Source: Schaalia sp. ORNL0103
Lineage (GTDB): Bacteria > Actinomycetota > Actinomycetes > Actinomycetales > Actinomycetaceae
Length of the DNA: 64,000 nt
Assembly: GCF_019429565.1 (NCBI RefSeq)
Contig: NZ_JAHXSA010000002.1
Location: 217,536-281,535 of the forward strand
Reading direction: 5' to 3'
Both the position numbers and the translations under genes were made by a program. Shown here one piece after another: positions 26,015 to 35,044 of this stretch (positions within the stretch are counted from its first letter, which is position 1; every line of letters begins with the position of its first letter). The notes beneath the pieces were generated by a model, which searched no databases, was not told the DNA's origin, and was given only the letters and a program-made list of their open reading frames with translations.

Positions 26015-26947
26015 ATGGCTGCGGAGCTCGATCTGGAGCGTGCCCTCGTCATTGGGGTCGCCTCGAGTGCCCTGTTTGACCTGGAGGAGTCCGACGCGGT
26101 GTTCCGCGAGCAGGGGGAAGAACGGTATCGGGAGTATCAGCGTGAACATCTCGATGACGTGCTCGAACCGGGTGTCGCGTTCCCCTTTATTCGCCGCCTC
26201 CTCGACCTGAACGACCTGTCGGATCGGGAGCGCCTGGTGGAGGTCGTTATCCTCTCGCGCAATGACCCGGAGACCGGGATGCGGGTGATGCGTTCCGTCG
26301 CGAGTCACGGTTTGGACATCACGCGCGCGATCTTCATGCAGGGCCGCTCCCCGTATCGCTTCATGAGGCCGCTGCGCATGTCCCTCTTCCTCTCCGCGAA
26401 CGAGGCCGACGTGCGTGAGGCGATCAGCCTGGGTTTCGCGGCGGGCCACGTCGTCGGGCGTGCCGTGCCGGACGATGGGGATACGGATCTGCGCATTGCT
26501 TTCGACTTCGACGGCGTGCTTGCCGATGATTCTGCCGAGCGCGTGTTCCAGAGTGGGGGTCTGGAGGAGTATCAGGAGAATGAGAGTGCCCTGGCAGAGG
26601 TGCCTCTCGACCGTGGGCCGATGGCTGATTTTCTGGAGAAGATCAACCGGATTCAGGGGATAGAGGACTCGAAAAGTGTGGATGATCCGCAGGGGTATCG
26701 GCGCCGGGTCCGCGTCGCGGTCGTGACGGCTCGTAGCGCCCCCGCCCATGAGCGTGCGATTAACTCGATCCGACAGTGGGGCCTGCGCGTTAACGATGCC
26801 TTCTTCCTGGGCGGCCTCCCGAAGGGCCCCATGCTGGAGGTGCTCCAGCCCCACATCTTCTTCGACGATCAGCGCCGCCACGTGGAAGGCGCTGCCCTCT
26901 CCACCCCGAGCGTCCACATCCCCTTCGGAGAAATCAATAGGGAGTAG
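26015..26947 (+). CDS. 5'-nucleotidase (cytosolic, cN-I-like)
   Basis: 310 residues from the ATG preceded by GAAGGAG. Catalytic aspartates lie in AFDFDGVLADDSAERVF, and the C-terminal FFDDQRRHVEGA is also typical of the family (PF06189). Dephosphorylates nucleoside monophosphates in the cytosol. Stands alone. Confidence 0.88.
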   Translation: MAAELDLERALVIGVASSALFDLEESDAVFREQGEERYREYQREHLDDVLEPGVAFPFIRRLLDLNDLSDRERLVEVVILSRNDPETGMRVMRSVASHGLDITRAIFMQGRSPYRFMRPLRMSLFLSANEADVREAISLGFAAGHVVGRAVPDDGDTDLRIAFDFDGVLADDSAERVFQSGGLEEYQENESALAEVPLDRGPMADFLEKINRIQGIEDSKSVDDPQGYRRRVRVAVVTARSAPAHERAINSIRQWGLRVNDAFFLGGLPKGPMLEVLQPHIFFDDQRRHVEGAALSTPSVHIPFGEINRE

Positions 26948-27045
26948 GTGTTGGGGCGTGTGTCGATCGCTCATAGCTTATCCTGCTGTGCTGCGATCCC
27001 GGCCTGGCGGTCGCAGATGTGGGCGGGGCCTGGGAGACTAGGCAC

Positions 27046-29166
27046 ATGAGCACATCCGCGCGCGATGCCCGCCGCCTCACTCCCGTTGAGGTGGCGACCG
27101 CTGGCGCGCTCTCGGGCCTGGCCGTCACCTTCGGCCTCATCGCCGCGGTCACCCCCGTCTTCCAACTCTTCTTCCAGGTCGCCACGGCTGTCCCCCTCGC
27201 AATGGTCTCCCTCAAGCTGCGACCCCGAGCCGCAGTCGCAGCCTTCGCCTCGACGATCCTCCTCGCCATCGCCGTCGGCGGCGTCGCCACCGCCGGCCGC
27301 TCCTTCCAGGCGGCCCTCGTCGGCCTCATCATCGGCTTCCTCCATAAGAAGCGCGCCTCCTGGCTGCCCGTCTGCGGCGTCGCCGCTGGCCTCGGCGTCA
27401 TCTGGGGCGTCGGCACGGGCGTCGCATTCTGGGTCCTGTCCGACCTGCGCACCCTCGGCCTTGAGAGCATCCAAAAGACCCTCAATGGCTTCCTCAAGCT
27501 GATTGGAAACATCCCTCACTCCGGCGGCTTCGTCGACGCAGGGCATCAGCTCGGCCAATGGTTTGTCGACTGGTGGTGGATCTGGATCCCCGTCACCCGC
27601 TTTATTGGCGTGGCCTTCCTGGTCCTCGCCGCACGGTGGCTCCTCGGCGCCATCCTCAGCCGCATCTCCCTGGACGCGGGCTGGGACCCGCTCCTGGCTG
27701 CGACCGCCCGCTCGGCGGACCCGCGTGAGGGAGCCGAGGCCTCGTCCCCCCTGCCCCTCACCCTCACCGACGTCGACTTCACCTACCCGGGCGCTGACCA
27801 CCCCGCCCTGAGCGGTGTCACCCTGAGCTTCGAGCAGCCTGAATTCACGGTCATCGTCGGGCATAACGGCTCGGGCAAGTCCACCCTCGCCCTCCTCCTC
27901 GCGGGCGCCGAACCCGGCTCTGGCGTGCGTGAGGGCGGTGGTGTCCTCGGAGCTGTCGGCGGGACCGCGCTCGTGGGACAGCGCTCCGAACTCCTTGTTC
28001 TCGGACAGAGTGTCGCCGAAGACGTCACTTGGGGCATGAGCGCCGAGCAAATCGACGACCTCGACCTCGAGGAGCTGCTCGAGCGAGTCGGCCTCGCCGG
28101 CCTCACGGATGCTGACCCTCGCTCGCTCTCCGGTGGGCAGCTTCAGCGCCTCGCGCTCGCGGGTGCCCTTGCGCGCTCCCCGCGCCTGCTCATCTCCGAC
28201 GAATCCACCGCGATGATCGACCGGGCCGGCCGCGCCGAGATGCTCGACCTCCTCGCCTCCCTGCCCGCGCGCGGCATCGCCGTCGTCCACATCACCCACG
28301 ACCCCACCGAAAGCGCGCGCGCCGACCGCGTCGTCACGATTCGTAGCGGGCGCATCGTCTCCGATCGACGCGCGGGGGAGGGTGCTCGCCTCATCGATGA
28401 GGCTGGGGATCCTTCCGCTTCCGCCGCCACCGGTACGTCGACTGTGTCTTCTGTGGCGGGCGCGCCTGCGCTCATTAACGCCGCCCATCTGTGGGCTGAC
28501 CGCGTCGCCCACACCTACGACCTCGGCACCCCCTGGGAGAAGCCGGTCCTGCGCGACGTCAGCCTCATCCTCGACCCCGGCCAGGCAATGCTTATCACCG
28601 GGGACAACGGATCGGGAAAGACGACGCTCTCGCGCGTCCTCACCGGCCTCCTCGTTCCCACCTGGGGGCGGGTTACCCTCGGCGGGCGTCCCATGGAGCG
28701 CTGCGTCGGCGACGTTGCCCTCTCCATGCAATTCGCGCGCCTCCAGCTCCAGCGCCCCTCCGTGCGCTCCGACATCCTCGCCGCCGCCGGTCATGGGCCG
28801 CGCATCGGCACCGGATCTGTGCATCGCAAGGGTGCCATCAGCCGTGAGGAAGGCGACCGTATCGTCGCCGAGGCCATGGAACTCGTCGGCCTCGACCCGG
28901 CCCTGGCGACGCGCGGCATCGACGACCTCTCCGGCGGGCAGATGCGCCGCGTCGCCCTCGCTGGACTGCTTGCCTCCCACCCGAGCGTCCTCATCCTCGA
29001 CGAGCCCATGGCTGGCCTCGACGCAGCCTCGCGCGACCTGCTCATCTCCGTGCTGGACGAGCGCCGGCGCGCCGGCCTGTCCATCCTCGTCATCTCCCAC
29101 GACCTCGAAGGTATGGACTCCCTGTGCGACACCCACGGACGCCTCGCAGAGGGGGGGCTCTCATGA
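27046..29166 (+). CDS. ECF transporter: S-component fused to two ATPase domains
   Basis: 706 residues. Residues 1-215 are a membrane S-component-like domain (VATAGALSGLAVTFGLIAAV). Two ABC ATPases follow: the first with GHNGSGKST and LSGGQLQRLALAG, the second with GDNGSGKTT and LSGGQMRRVALAG, each with its own Walker B. The start at 27046 follows GAGGC; the stop overlaps ecfT. With EcfT it should form a complete vitamin importer; the substrate is unclear. All three usual EcfA1/EcfA2/S polypeptides are fused here. Confidence 0.9.
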   Translation: MSTSARDARRLTPVEVATAGALSGLAVTFGLIAAVTPVFQLFFQVATAVPLAMVSLKLRPRAAVAAFASTILLAIAVGGVATAGRSFQAALVGLIIGFLHKKRASWLPVCGVAAGLGVIWGVGTGVAFWVLSDLRTLGLESIQKTLNGFLKLIGNIPHSGGFVDAGHQLGQWFVDWWWIWIPVTRFIGVAFLVLAARWLLGAILSRISLDAGWDPLLAATARSADPREGAEASSPLPLTLTDVDFTYPGADHPALSGVTLSFEQPEFTVIVGHNGSGKSTLALLLAGAEPGSGVREGGGVLGAVGGTALVGQRSELLVLGQSVAEDVTWGMSAEQIDDLDLEELLERVGLAGLTDADPRSLSGGQLQRLALAGALARSPRLLISDESTAMIDRAGRAEMLDLLASLPARGIAVVHITHDPTESARADRVVTIRSGRIVSDRRAGEGARLIDEAGDPSASAATGTSTVSSVAGAPALINAAHLWADRVAHTYDLGTPWEKPVLRDVSLILDPGQAMLITGDNGSGKTTLSRVLTGLLVPTWGRVTLGGRPMERCVGDVALSMQFARLQLQRPSVRSDILAAAGHGPRIGTGSVHRKGAISREEGDRIVAEAMELVGLDPALATRGIDDLSGGQMRRVALAGLLASHPSVLILDEPMAGLDAASRDLLISVLDERRRAGLSILVISHDLEGMDSLCDTHGRLAEGGLS

Positions 29167-30038
29167 TGGAACCGCACTCCGCTTGCGGGGCGACCGGCCC
29201 CGGCGGCGGCGCCAGCGAGGGCCGATTCTCGAGGACCCCACCCGGCCTCGGCGAAGGGCCCCCGCGCCCGAAGCCTCGGCGAAGCGCGGGCTTCCCCCTG
29301 CCTCGTCCCCTGCCCTGGTCGACGCCGCTGTCGCGTGCCTGGCCCGGGACCCTTATTGCATGCTGGACCGTGCTCACCACCAGTGTGATCCTGTCGCCGC
29401 GCTGGTCGACGCTCGCGATCGTGGGAGGCCTCCTCCTCGTTGCCTCGCTGGTCGTTCGTCTCCCCCTCAGCGTCGCACCGCGTCCGCCCATGTGGTTCGT
29501 CTCTGGTTTTATCGGGGGCTGTGTTGGCGCCTGGCTGGGGGATGGCCTCGAGCTCTTCCTGCGAGTCTCCACCCTGGCACTCGTCGTCCTGTGGGGGTCC
29601 GGACTCATTGCGTGGGTGACGCCGACCGCCTCGCTCGCGGCCGCTCTGCGTTTCTTCCTGAGGCCCCTGCGGCTCTTGGGTGCGCCGGTCGATCAGTGGT
29701 CGCTCGTCATGGCCTCCGCCCTGCGAGGCCTGCCGATGCTGCGAGACCAGGCGCAGGCGGTGCTCGATACTGCCAAGCTGCGTCTCGGTCAGGATATGGC
29801 CACGCTGTCGATGCGCGGGTACGCGCGCCTGAGTGTCGACGTCATTACTGCGATCCTGTCGGCCACGTCCCGCGGTGCGGCCGAAACCGGGCGCGCCATG
29901 TCCATGCGCGGGGCCATTGCGGCTCAGGATGGCGCGACTCGTGGGGCGCACGTGCGGCTCGGATGGATCGATGCCGCTGTGATCGCTGTGAGCCTGTTGG
30001 GTGTCGCTGGCATCGTTGCGTGCAGGTTGATGCCGTAG
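29163..30038 (+). CDS. ecfT: ECF transporter transmembrane subunit EcfT
   Basis: 291 residues; a long Gly/Pro-rich N-tail precedes five or so membrane helices. The coupling motifs SALRG and AMSMRG that contact the ATPases are present. ATGA overlap with the fused S/ATPase gene. Confidence 0.88.
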   Translation: MMEPHSACGATGPGGGASEGRFSRTPPGLGEGPPRPKPRRSAGFPLPRPLPWSTPLSRAWPGTLIACWTVLTTSVILSPRWSTLAIVGGLLLVASLVVRLPLSVAPRPPMWFVSGFIGGCVGAWLGDGLELFLRVSTLALVVLWGSGLIAWVTPTASLAAALRFFLRPLRLLGAPVDQWSLVMASALRGLPMLRDQAQAVLDTAKLRLGQDMATLSMRGYARLSVDVITAILSATSRGAAETGRAMSMRGAIAAQDGATRGAHVRLGWIDAAVIAVSLLGVAGIVACRLMP

Positions 30039-30162
30039 TGTGCCGGTCGTGTCTTTCGTTGGAATAGTGCTGTTTAATCCAGGTTGTACGGGGTCTTGTG
30101 CCCTGGGTCATATAGCGCTGATTTGACGCGGGGGGTGTGATGCCCCTATTCTTTCTGGGTAC

Positions 30163-30246
30163 GCGCGAGTGGCGGAATAGGCAGACGCGCACGGTTCAGG
30201 TCCGTGTTCCAGTGATGGAGTGGGGGTTCAACTCCCCCCTCGCGCA
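30163..30246 (+). tRNA. tRNA-Leu (CAG)
   Basis: 84 nt. Acceptor arms GCGCGAG (30163-30169) and CTCGCGC (30239-30245) pair fully, with discriminator A. The anticodon stem CACGG/CCGTG encloses TTCAGGT with anticodon CAG. A long variable arm identifies a class II tRNA. CCA is not encoded. Confidence 0.95.
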
Positions 30247-30251
30247 CGATG

Positions 30252-30288
30252 AAACCGCAGATCCTTTCAGGATCTGCGGTTTTTGTTT
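30252..30288 (+). terminator. Terminator after tRNA-Leu
   Basis: 14-bp stem (30252-30265 with 30269-30282) running into a T-rich tail. Confidence 0.85.
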
Positions 30289-30394
30289 TCCCTGGTTGTG
30301 GCTGCGGTGTCGTCGCTCCTGTTTTCTCGTTTTGCTTGTGGCCCCACGGGTGTTCCGGGGGCCGCGTGTGCTTTGTGGGGTTATAGGACACTAG

Positions 30395-30544
30395 GTGTTG
30401 CTGGTGGCGTGACTTTTTGGCTTTCTGGTGCGGGAAAGTCGGTGTTTTAGTTGGTTGGGACCAACTATGAGGATGGACAAATCGTGTTGCTGGGAGGGTG
30501 ACTTTTCGGCTTTGCTGCGCGGGAAAGTAGCTTTTTTAGTTGGT
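30395..30544. repeat. Subterminal repeats in the left IS end
   Basis: Two similar 47-bp units (30409-30455 and 30498-30544), each preceded by GTGTTGCTGG, 89 bp apart. They are probably transposase-binding or control sites of the IS1249-like element. Confidence 0.5.
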
Positions 30545-30562
30545 CGTGTTTGCCTCGTTTCT

Positions 30563-30694
30563 GTGAATACTGCATCGTGCCCTGTGTGTGGTTGCCCCAT
30601 GATCCGTCACGGTAGGACTTCATCAGGTCGTCAGCGGTGGCGGTGTAAACCCTGCAAAATCACGACGTTGAACGAAATAGACTCCACGGCCAAG
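30563..30694 (+). pseudogene. IS1249-like transposase, N-terminal fragment
   Basis: 44 codons from a GTG: a zinc ribbon CPVCGCPMIRHG…WRCKPC that binds DNA. It is cut at 30694 by the inner IS. Joining 30694 to 32111 continues the frame exactly, giving a 370-residue transposase. Confidence 0.85.
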
Positions 30695-32101
30695 TAGCGT
30701 CCCGCATAGTGGTGTAACCGTGTGGTGGTCGGCTCGTTTGATATGGGTGCGGTCACCGTGTGATCCTTCGAGAAAGCTCTCTACTTCTGACTCGAAACGA
30801 TTTGGAGGCACAACGATGACCGCTCCTCATATTATCGACCCTGCTGGCATGCTTGGCGAGGCGTTGTCCCAGGCATCCCCGGATTTGATGCGTTCCTTGC
30901 TCCAGCACGTGATCAACGCGTTGTTATCAGCGGACGCTGATGCGGTGTGCGGGGCCCAGTGGGGTCAACAAGATCCGCAGCGCCAGGCCCAGCGCAATGG
31001 GTATCGCCACCGGCCCTTGGACACCAGGGTCGGCACCATTGACGTGGCGATCCCCAAGCTGCGCTCAGGCACCTACTTTCCAGAATGGTTGCTGCAACGG
31101 CGCAAACGCTCCGAAAGCGCCTTGATCACAGTGGTCGCTGACTGCTACCTAGCAGGAGTGTCTACACGCCGTATGGACAAGCTCGTCAAAACCCTGGGGA
31201 TCACAGGACTGTCCAAGTCCCAGGTCTCACGCATGGCAACAGACCTAGACGAACACGTCGATCAGTTCCGCAACCGCCCCCTCCACGATGCCGGGCCTTT
31301 CACCTTCGTCGCCGCTGACGCGCTCACCATGAAAGTGCGCGAAGGAGGACGCGTCGTCTCGTGCGCGGTCCTGGTTGCCACCGGAGTCAACAATGACGGA
31401 CACCGAGAAGTGCTGGGGGTACGCGTATCTACCAGTGAGACCGCTCCAGCCTGGAACGAGTTCTTCTCTGACCTGGTCGCCCGGGGCCTGACCGGCGTGC
31501 GCCTGGTGACCAGTGACGCCCATCTGGGCCTGGTTGAAGCCATCGCCGCCAACCTGCCCGGAGCCACCTGGCAACGATGCCGCACCCACTACGCCGCTAA
31601 TCTCATGTCGGTCACCCCCAAAGCACTATGGCCCGCCGTCAAAGCGATGCTGCACTCGGTGTACGACCAACCCGACGCCGCATCGGTCAACGCACAATAC
31701 GACCGGCTCTTGGACTACGTCCACGACAAGCTCCCCGCCGTGTGTGATCACCTCGATCAAGCCAGGGCAGACGTCCTCGCGTTCGCCTCCTTCCCCACCG
31801 GGGTATGGACCCAGATCTGGTCCAACAACCCCAATGAACGCCTCAACCGCGAAATCCGCCGACGCACCGACACCGTGGGAATCTTCCCCAACCGCCACGC
31901 AATCATCCGCCTCGTCGGAGCCGTCCTCGCCGAACAAAACGACGAATGGGCCGAAGGCCGACGCTACCTCAGCCTCGACATCCTCACCAAATCACGACTC
32001 ACACCACAACCCACCCAACAGGAGGACACCCCACTCCAACTCAGCGCATAACCCAACCCGAAGGACACAAAACGATTACACCACTCCACAGGACTTGACC
32101 C
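30695..32101 (+). mobile_element. IS256-family insertion sequence
   Basis: 1,407 bp flanked by a 9-bp duplication ACGGCCAAG (30686-30694 and 32102-32110). Imperfect subterminal inverted repeats (30699-30721 and 32072-32094; 18 of 23 match) share AGTGGTGTAA. It carries one intact transposase gene. Confidence 0.9.
30816..32051 (+). CDS. IS256-family transposase
   Basis: 411-residue DDE (Mutator-like) transposase. The ATG at 30816 has Shine-Dalgarno GGAGG. Acidic residues lie in FVAADALTMK, LVTSDAHLGL and NPNERLNREIRRR, the usual order. The frame is complete, so the element may be active. Codon use is near that of the host. Confidence 0.95.
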   Translation: MTAPHIIDPAGMLGEALSQASPDLMRSLLQHVINALLSADADAVCGAQWGQQDPQRQAQRNGYRHRPLDTRVGTIDVAIPKLRSGTYFPEWLLQRRKRSESALITVVADCYLAGVSTRRMDKLVKTLGITGLSKSQVSRMATDLDEHVDQFRNRPLHDAGPFTFVAADALTMKVREGGRVVSCAVLVATGVNNDGHREVLGVRVSTSETAPAWNEFFSDLVARGLTGVRLVTSDAHLGLVEAIAANLPGATWQRCRTHYAANLMSVTPKALWPAVKAMLHSVYDQPDAASVNAQYDRLLDYVHDKLPAVCDHLDQARADVLAFASFPTGVWTQIWSNNPNERLNREIRRRTDTVGIFPNRHAIIRLVGAVLAEQNDEWAEGRRYLSLDILTKSRLTPQPTQQEDTPLQLSA

Positions 32102-32110
32102 ACGGCCAAG

Positions 32111-33091
32111 CATCTTGATGAGTTCTTGGCCTGGCTGCTCAGTCGGCGCCGTCAGGCGGATTTGCCTGGCGGGGGACGCTCGTTTCGCAGGCGCTGTGAG
32201 CCATTGTGGCAGTTATGGCCGTTTAGCCCGATCGTCGATGAGGTTCATGACGTCATCTTCGTTGACGGTATCCACCTGGGCCGAGGTGCCGTGGTTCTCA
32301 TCGCTCAAACTCCCGATTGCGTGCTGGGTTGGTACGCGGCTAGGAGCGAGAATTCGCGTGCCTGGGAAGCACTCATGAGCCGCATCGCGCCACCGGCCCT
32401 GGTCGTCACTGACGGGGGCAGTGGGTTCGCGAAAGCCTGCAAGAGAATCTGGCCGACCACGCGCATCCAACGCTGCACCTTCCATGCGTATTGCCGTATT
32501 CGCCAAGCCACTACAACGCGCCCCAAACTGGCGGCCTCACAAGGTTTATACGCTCTTGGGCAACAACTCTTGCACGTGGAGGGCCGAGAAGAAGCTCAGG
32601 AATGGATCGGTGCCTACCAGGACTGGTGCACGCGCTGGAAGGACTTCTTGGAGGAGAAAACACGCAGGCCTGACGGAGGATGGGAATACACCCACGAGAG
32701 GCTTGTTCGGGCTCGTAACAGTCTCAACAAGCTCATCAGGCAAGGCCTGTTGTTCACGTACCTGGACCCCACCTGGGATCAGCCGATGCCTGCAACAACC
32801 AACCAGATCGAAAGCACGAACGCGCGCCTACGCCAGATGCTGCGCGATCACCGTGGCATGCGCCTGACTCGACGCATGAAAGCCGTGTTTTGGTGGTGCT
32901 ACACCCACTCTGCGCACCCACAGCCAGCAGCCCGCATCCTCGCCACCATGCCCACCGACGCAGACCTCGAAAACGCCTGGTATAACGCCAGCCAAACCCA
33001 CCAAGCCACCGCCATTATCCCCGGCTGGGGCGACGCAATTTGCTGGAACGAACTCCACCACACCACCCCCTACCACAACACCTGGGACTAA
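32111..33091 (+). pseudogene. IS1249-like transposase, C-terminal fragment
   Basis: 326 codons in the frame of the fragment at 30563-30694. It carries the catalytic domain: DVIFVDGIHLGRGAVVL, VVTDGGSGFAKA, QRCTFHA and TNQIESTNARLRQMLRDHRG. It has no start or promoter of its own except what the inner IS provides. Confidence 0.88.
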
Positions 33092-33120
33092 CCCCAGCAA
33101 CACGAAATGTCCTATAACCC

Positions 33121-33640
33121 GCTTTGTGAGGCCGGGCCGCTGTGTGTGCCGGTGGGCGGCGGCTCGCCTCATTGATGGTGTTGCTTGTGGCCCCACGGGT
33201 GTTTCGGGCGCCGGAGGGCCCGGCCGCCCGCGAGGCTAGGCGACCTCACTTCGTTCGGCGCCGCGCCTCGAAGCCCGCCCGTGCCCTCCGGTCCCTCCGG
33301 CGCCCTCCACACCTGTGGGGCTGGGCTGCGCCGTGGGCGGCGGCCCGCCCGCTCGCCGTCCGCGCTGCGAGCCTTCGGCTCGGCGCGTCGGATCGAAGCT
33401 CGGCCAGGCCCCGCCGCCGCCCATGGGTGCTGCAGCCTGGCCGTGCCGACCGGGCGGCCTGGTTGCCTGAAACCGTCGTCGCCTTTGTGCGCTCGTATCC
33501 GTGTGGGTTGAAACCGTCATCGCCATTGCGGATGCGAATTCGGTGTTTTCGGGTGCAGAGGTGATGGTGGTTTCAATGGTTGCTGTTCAGGGGTGAGCAG
33601 TGGTGTTGTCGGTTTCAAAGTCGCCACGTTGTCGCGCCTC
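33121..33640. repeat. Second copy of the dnaB-downstream GC-rich repeat block
   Basis: Begins with a 33-bp stretch (33181-33213) that is also left of the IS (30332-30364), then GCGCCGGAGGGCCCGGCCGC and CCCTCCGGCGCCCTCCACAC as at 6960-7074. No credible gene. Confidence 0.6.
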
Positions 33641-33644
33641 GTGC

Positions 33645-33805
33645 GCGAAAAAGTTCGCCCTGCGTGGTCTGATGGTGGGCGTGAGTGCGAAAAAGTTCGC
33701 CTTGCACGCTCAAAACACCCCACAATCGGTGTTTTTACGCTTGCTGGGCGAACTTTTTCGCGGAAACGCGGCTGGAGGCCCGCTGCTGGGCGAGTTTTTC
33801 GTGCC
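33645..33805. repeat. Nested TTCGCC/GGCGAA hairpin element, copy B
   Basis: Direct boxes GCGAAAAAGTTCGCC at 33645-33659 and 33687-33701, then inverted boxes at 33747-33761 (perfect 15-bp pairing with the second direct box) and near 33787. Same order as copy A at 7569-7771. Confidence 0.65.
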
Positions 33806-33862
33806 AATCGGCCCTGCGCCCAGGTCTTGTAGGCGACGTGGCGCACGAGGCTGGCTGCCGAT

Positions 33863-33937
33863 GGGGGTTTTGCAGCATTAGGAACTGGTTGGCGGCGTGT
33901 CGCCGGCATGTCGTACCTCTAATGACGCCATTTCCCC
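33863..33937. repeat. Stem-loop element with conserved loop, copy 2
   Basis: G-run/C-run framed hairpin. The loop GCGTGTCGCCGGC…TGTCG at 33895-33916 matches copy 1 at 20 of 22 positions, while the stem letters differ and still pair at most positions. The following 33940-34137 holds only a possible relic of a mobilization-type coding tail. Confidence 0.55.
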
Positions 33938-34137
33938 CGTTTGGTGGCGGCCCGGCCGCGCCGAGCGCCGCAAGCGCGCGAGCGCCCTCTCGGCAAACTT
34001 CGCCCCGGAGGGCGCGCAGGCGTTCTTTGACTACCGCCAGCAGCAGAAGGAGAAGGAACATGAGCGCAGCTTTCGACAGGCTGAAGCAGCAGAACGAGCC
34101 CGAGTAGTCGCAGCAGTAGCTTGGCAGTCCGGAGACG

Positions 34138-34587
34138 ATGGAGCTGTTGACCTCGATCCTCGCCGCCGTCGAGGCGCAGAACACGAGGATTGCCACGCTG
34201 ACCGAACAGCAGAGGAAGCTCGCGGGGTTCGTGAAGGTCATGGACGAGGAGACGCCGAGGCGGCTGGAGCGGATCATCGCCGCGACGGCGAAGCTGGAGG
34301 CGCGACAGCTCTGGTCCGCCGCCACCGCGATGTGCCTCGTTTTCCTGCCGGTGGCCGTGGTCATCGCCGGTCTCTGGATGGTCATCGCCGGTCTCATCAT
34401 GGGTGTTCAGTGGGCGCTGGACGTGGACGGGAGCGTGTGGCTCGGCATCGGCCGGTGGCTCGTGGTCGGCGCTGACCTCGCCGAGGCCGGCTACGGGCTC
34501 TTCGTGTCCGTCCGCTGGGTTGCGGGTCTCGTGGAGACCTGGAAGGGCCGCGGGATGCCAAAGTTGCCCCGCTGGCGCAAGAGGTGA
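34138..34587 (+). CDS. Hypothetical membrane protein of plasmid/mobile-element type
   Basis: 149 residues: an N-terminal coiled coil (ILAAVEAQNTRIATLTEQQR), then hydrophobic helices (AMCLVFLPVAVVIAGLWMVIAGLIMGV) and a basic C-terminus. Preceded by GGAGACG. Its location beside a metal-resistance pair and repeats, and the relic before it, point to a mobilizable element. No function assigned. Confidence 0.6.
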   Translation: MELLTSILAAVEAQNTRIATLTEQQRKLAGFVKVMDEETPRRLERIIAATAKLEARQLWSAATAMCLVFLPVAVVIAGLWMVIAGLIMGVQWALDVDGSVWLGIGRWLVVGADLAEAGYGLFVSVRWVAGLVETWKGRGMPKLPRWRKR

Positions 34588-34640
34588 TCACGCCTCACGA
34601 GGGCAAGCGCGCGGAGCGCGTGCGGCAGCCCCTGCAACTG

Positions 34641-34670
34641 GACTATTGGTCAGCTATTGCTGTATAGTTC
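34641..34670. promoter_or_regulatory. Possible operator/promoter of cmtR-ATPase
   Basis: Dyad GACTAT…ATAGTT just before the cmtR start, in an AT-rich island. It is a plausible autoregulatory site for a CmtR-type repressor. Confidence 0.4.
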
Positions 34671-34675
34671 AGTGC

Positions 34676-35044
34676 ATGCTGACCATTGCTTCGCGTCTTG
34701 ACGTCATGAACCGGCTCGGCCGGGCCATGGCCGACCCGACGCGTTCCCGGATCCTGATGTCCCTGCTTGACGGCCCGAGCCACCCCGCGGTGCTCTCGCG
34801 TGAGCTGGGGCTGACCCGCTCGAACGTGTCCAACCACCTGACCTGCCTGCGCGACTGCGGGATCGTGGTCGCCGAGCCCGAGGGCCGCCAGACTCGCTAC
34901 GAGATCGCCGACCCGCACCTGGCCGCGGCGCTGACGGCACTGGTCGATGTGACCCTCGCCGTGGACGAGAGCGCGCCGTGCATCGACCCAGCCTGCTCGG
35001 TGCCAGGCTGCTGCGCCGCGAGCAGTTCGGGGGACGCCTCGTGA
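34676..35044 (+). CDS. cmtR: CmtR-type Cd/Pb-sensing ArsR/SmtB repressor
   Basis: 122-residue winged-helix repressor. Recognition helix SNVSNHLTCLRDCG contains Cys57 and Cys61, and Cys102 lies in the C-terminal tail: the same three positions that bind Cd/Pb in Mycobacterium tuberculosis CmtR. Extra cysteines follow (ACSVPGCC). The stop overlaps the ATPase GTG (GTGA), so metal release from the operator would induce both. Confidence 0.92.
   Translation: MLTIASRLDVMNRLGRAMADPTRSRILMSLLDGPSHPAVLSRELGLTRSNVSNHLTCLRDCGIVVAEPEGRQTRYEIADPHLAAALTALVDVTLAVDESAPCIDPACSVPGCCAASSSGDAS

Larger units (their letters stand above)
30378..33120 (+). mobile_element. IS1249-like insertion sequence, interrupted by an IS256-family element
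   Basis: 27-bp terminal inverted repeats (30378-30404 and 33094-33120; 24 of 27 match) and an exact 8-bp target duplication GCTTTGTG (30370-30377 and 33121-33128). Removing the inner element and one 9-bp duplication leaves about 1.33 kb, the size expected for this group, with an uninterrupted transposase frame. Confidence 0.9.

Noticed and set aside
33897..34475. 192-codon frame before the plasmid-type membrane protein
   Set aside because: Only the first ~60 codons look protein-like (a possible mobilization tail); the rest is an out-of-frame shadow of the gene at 34138.
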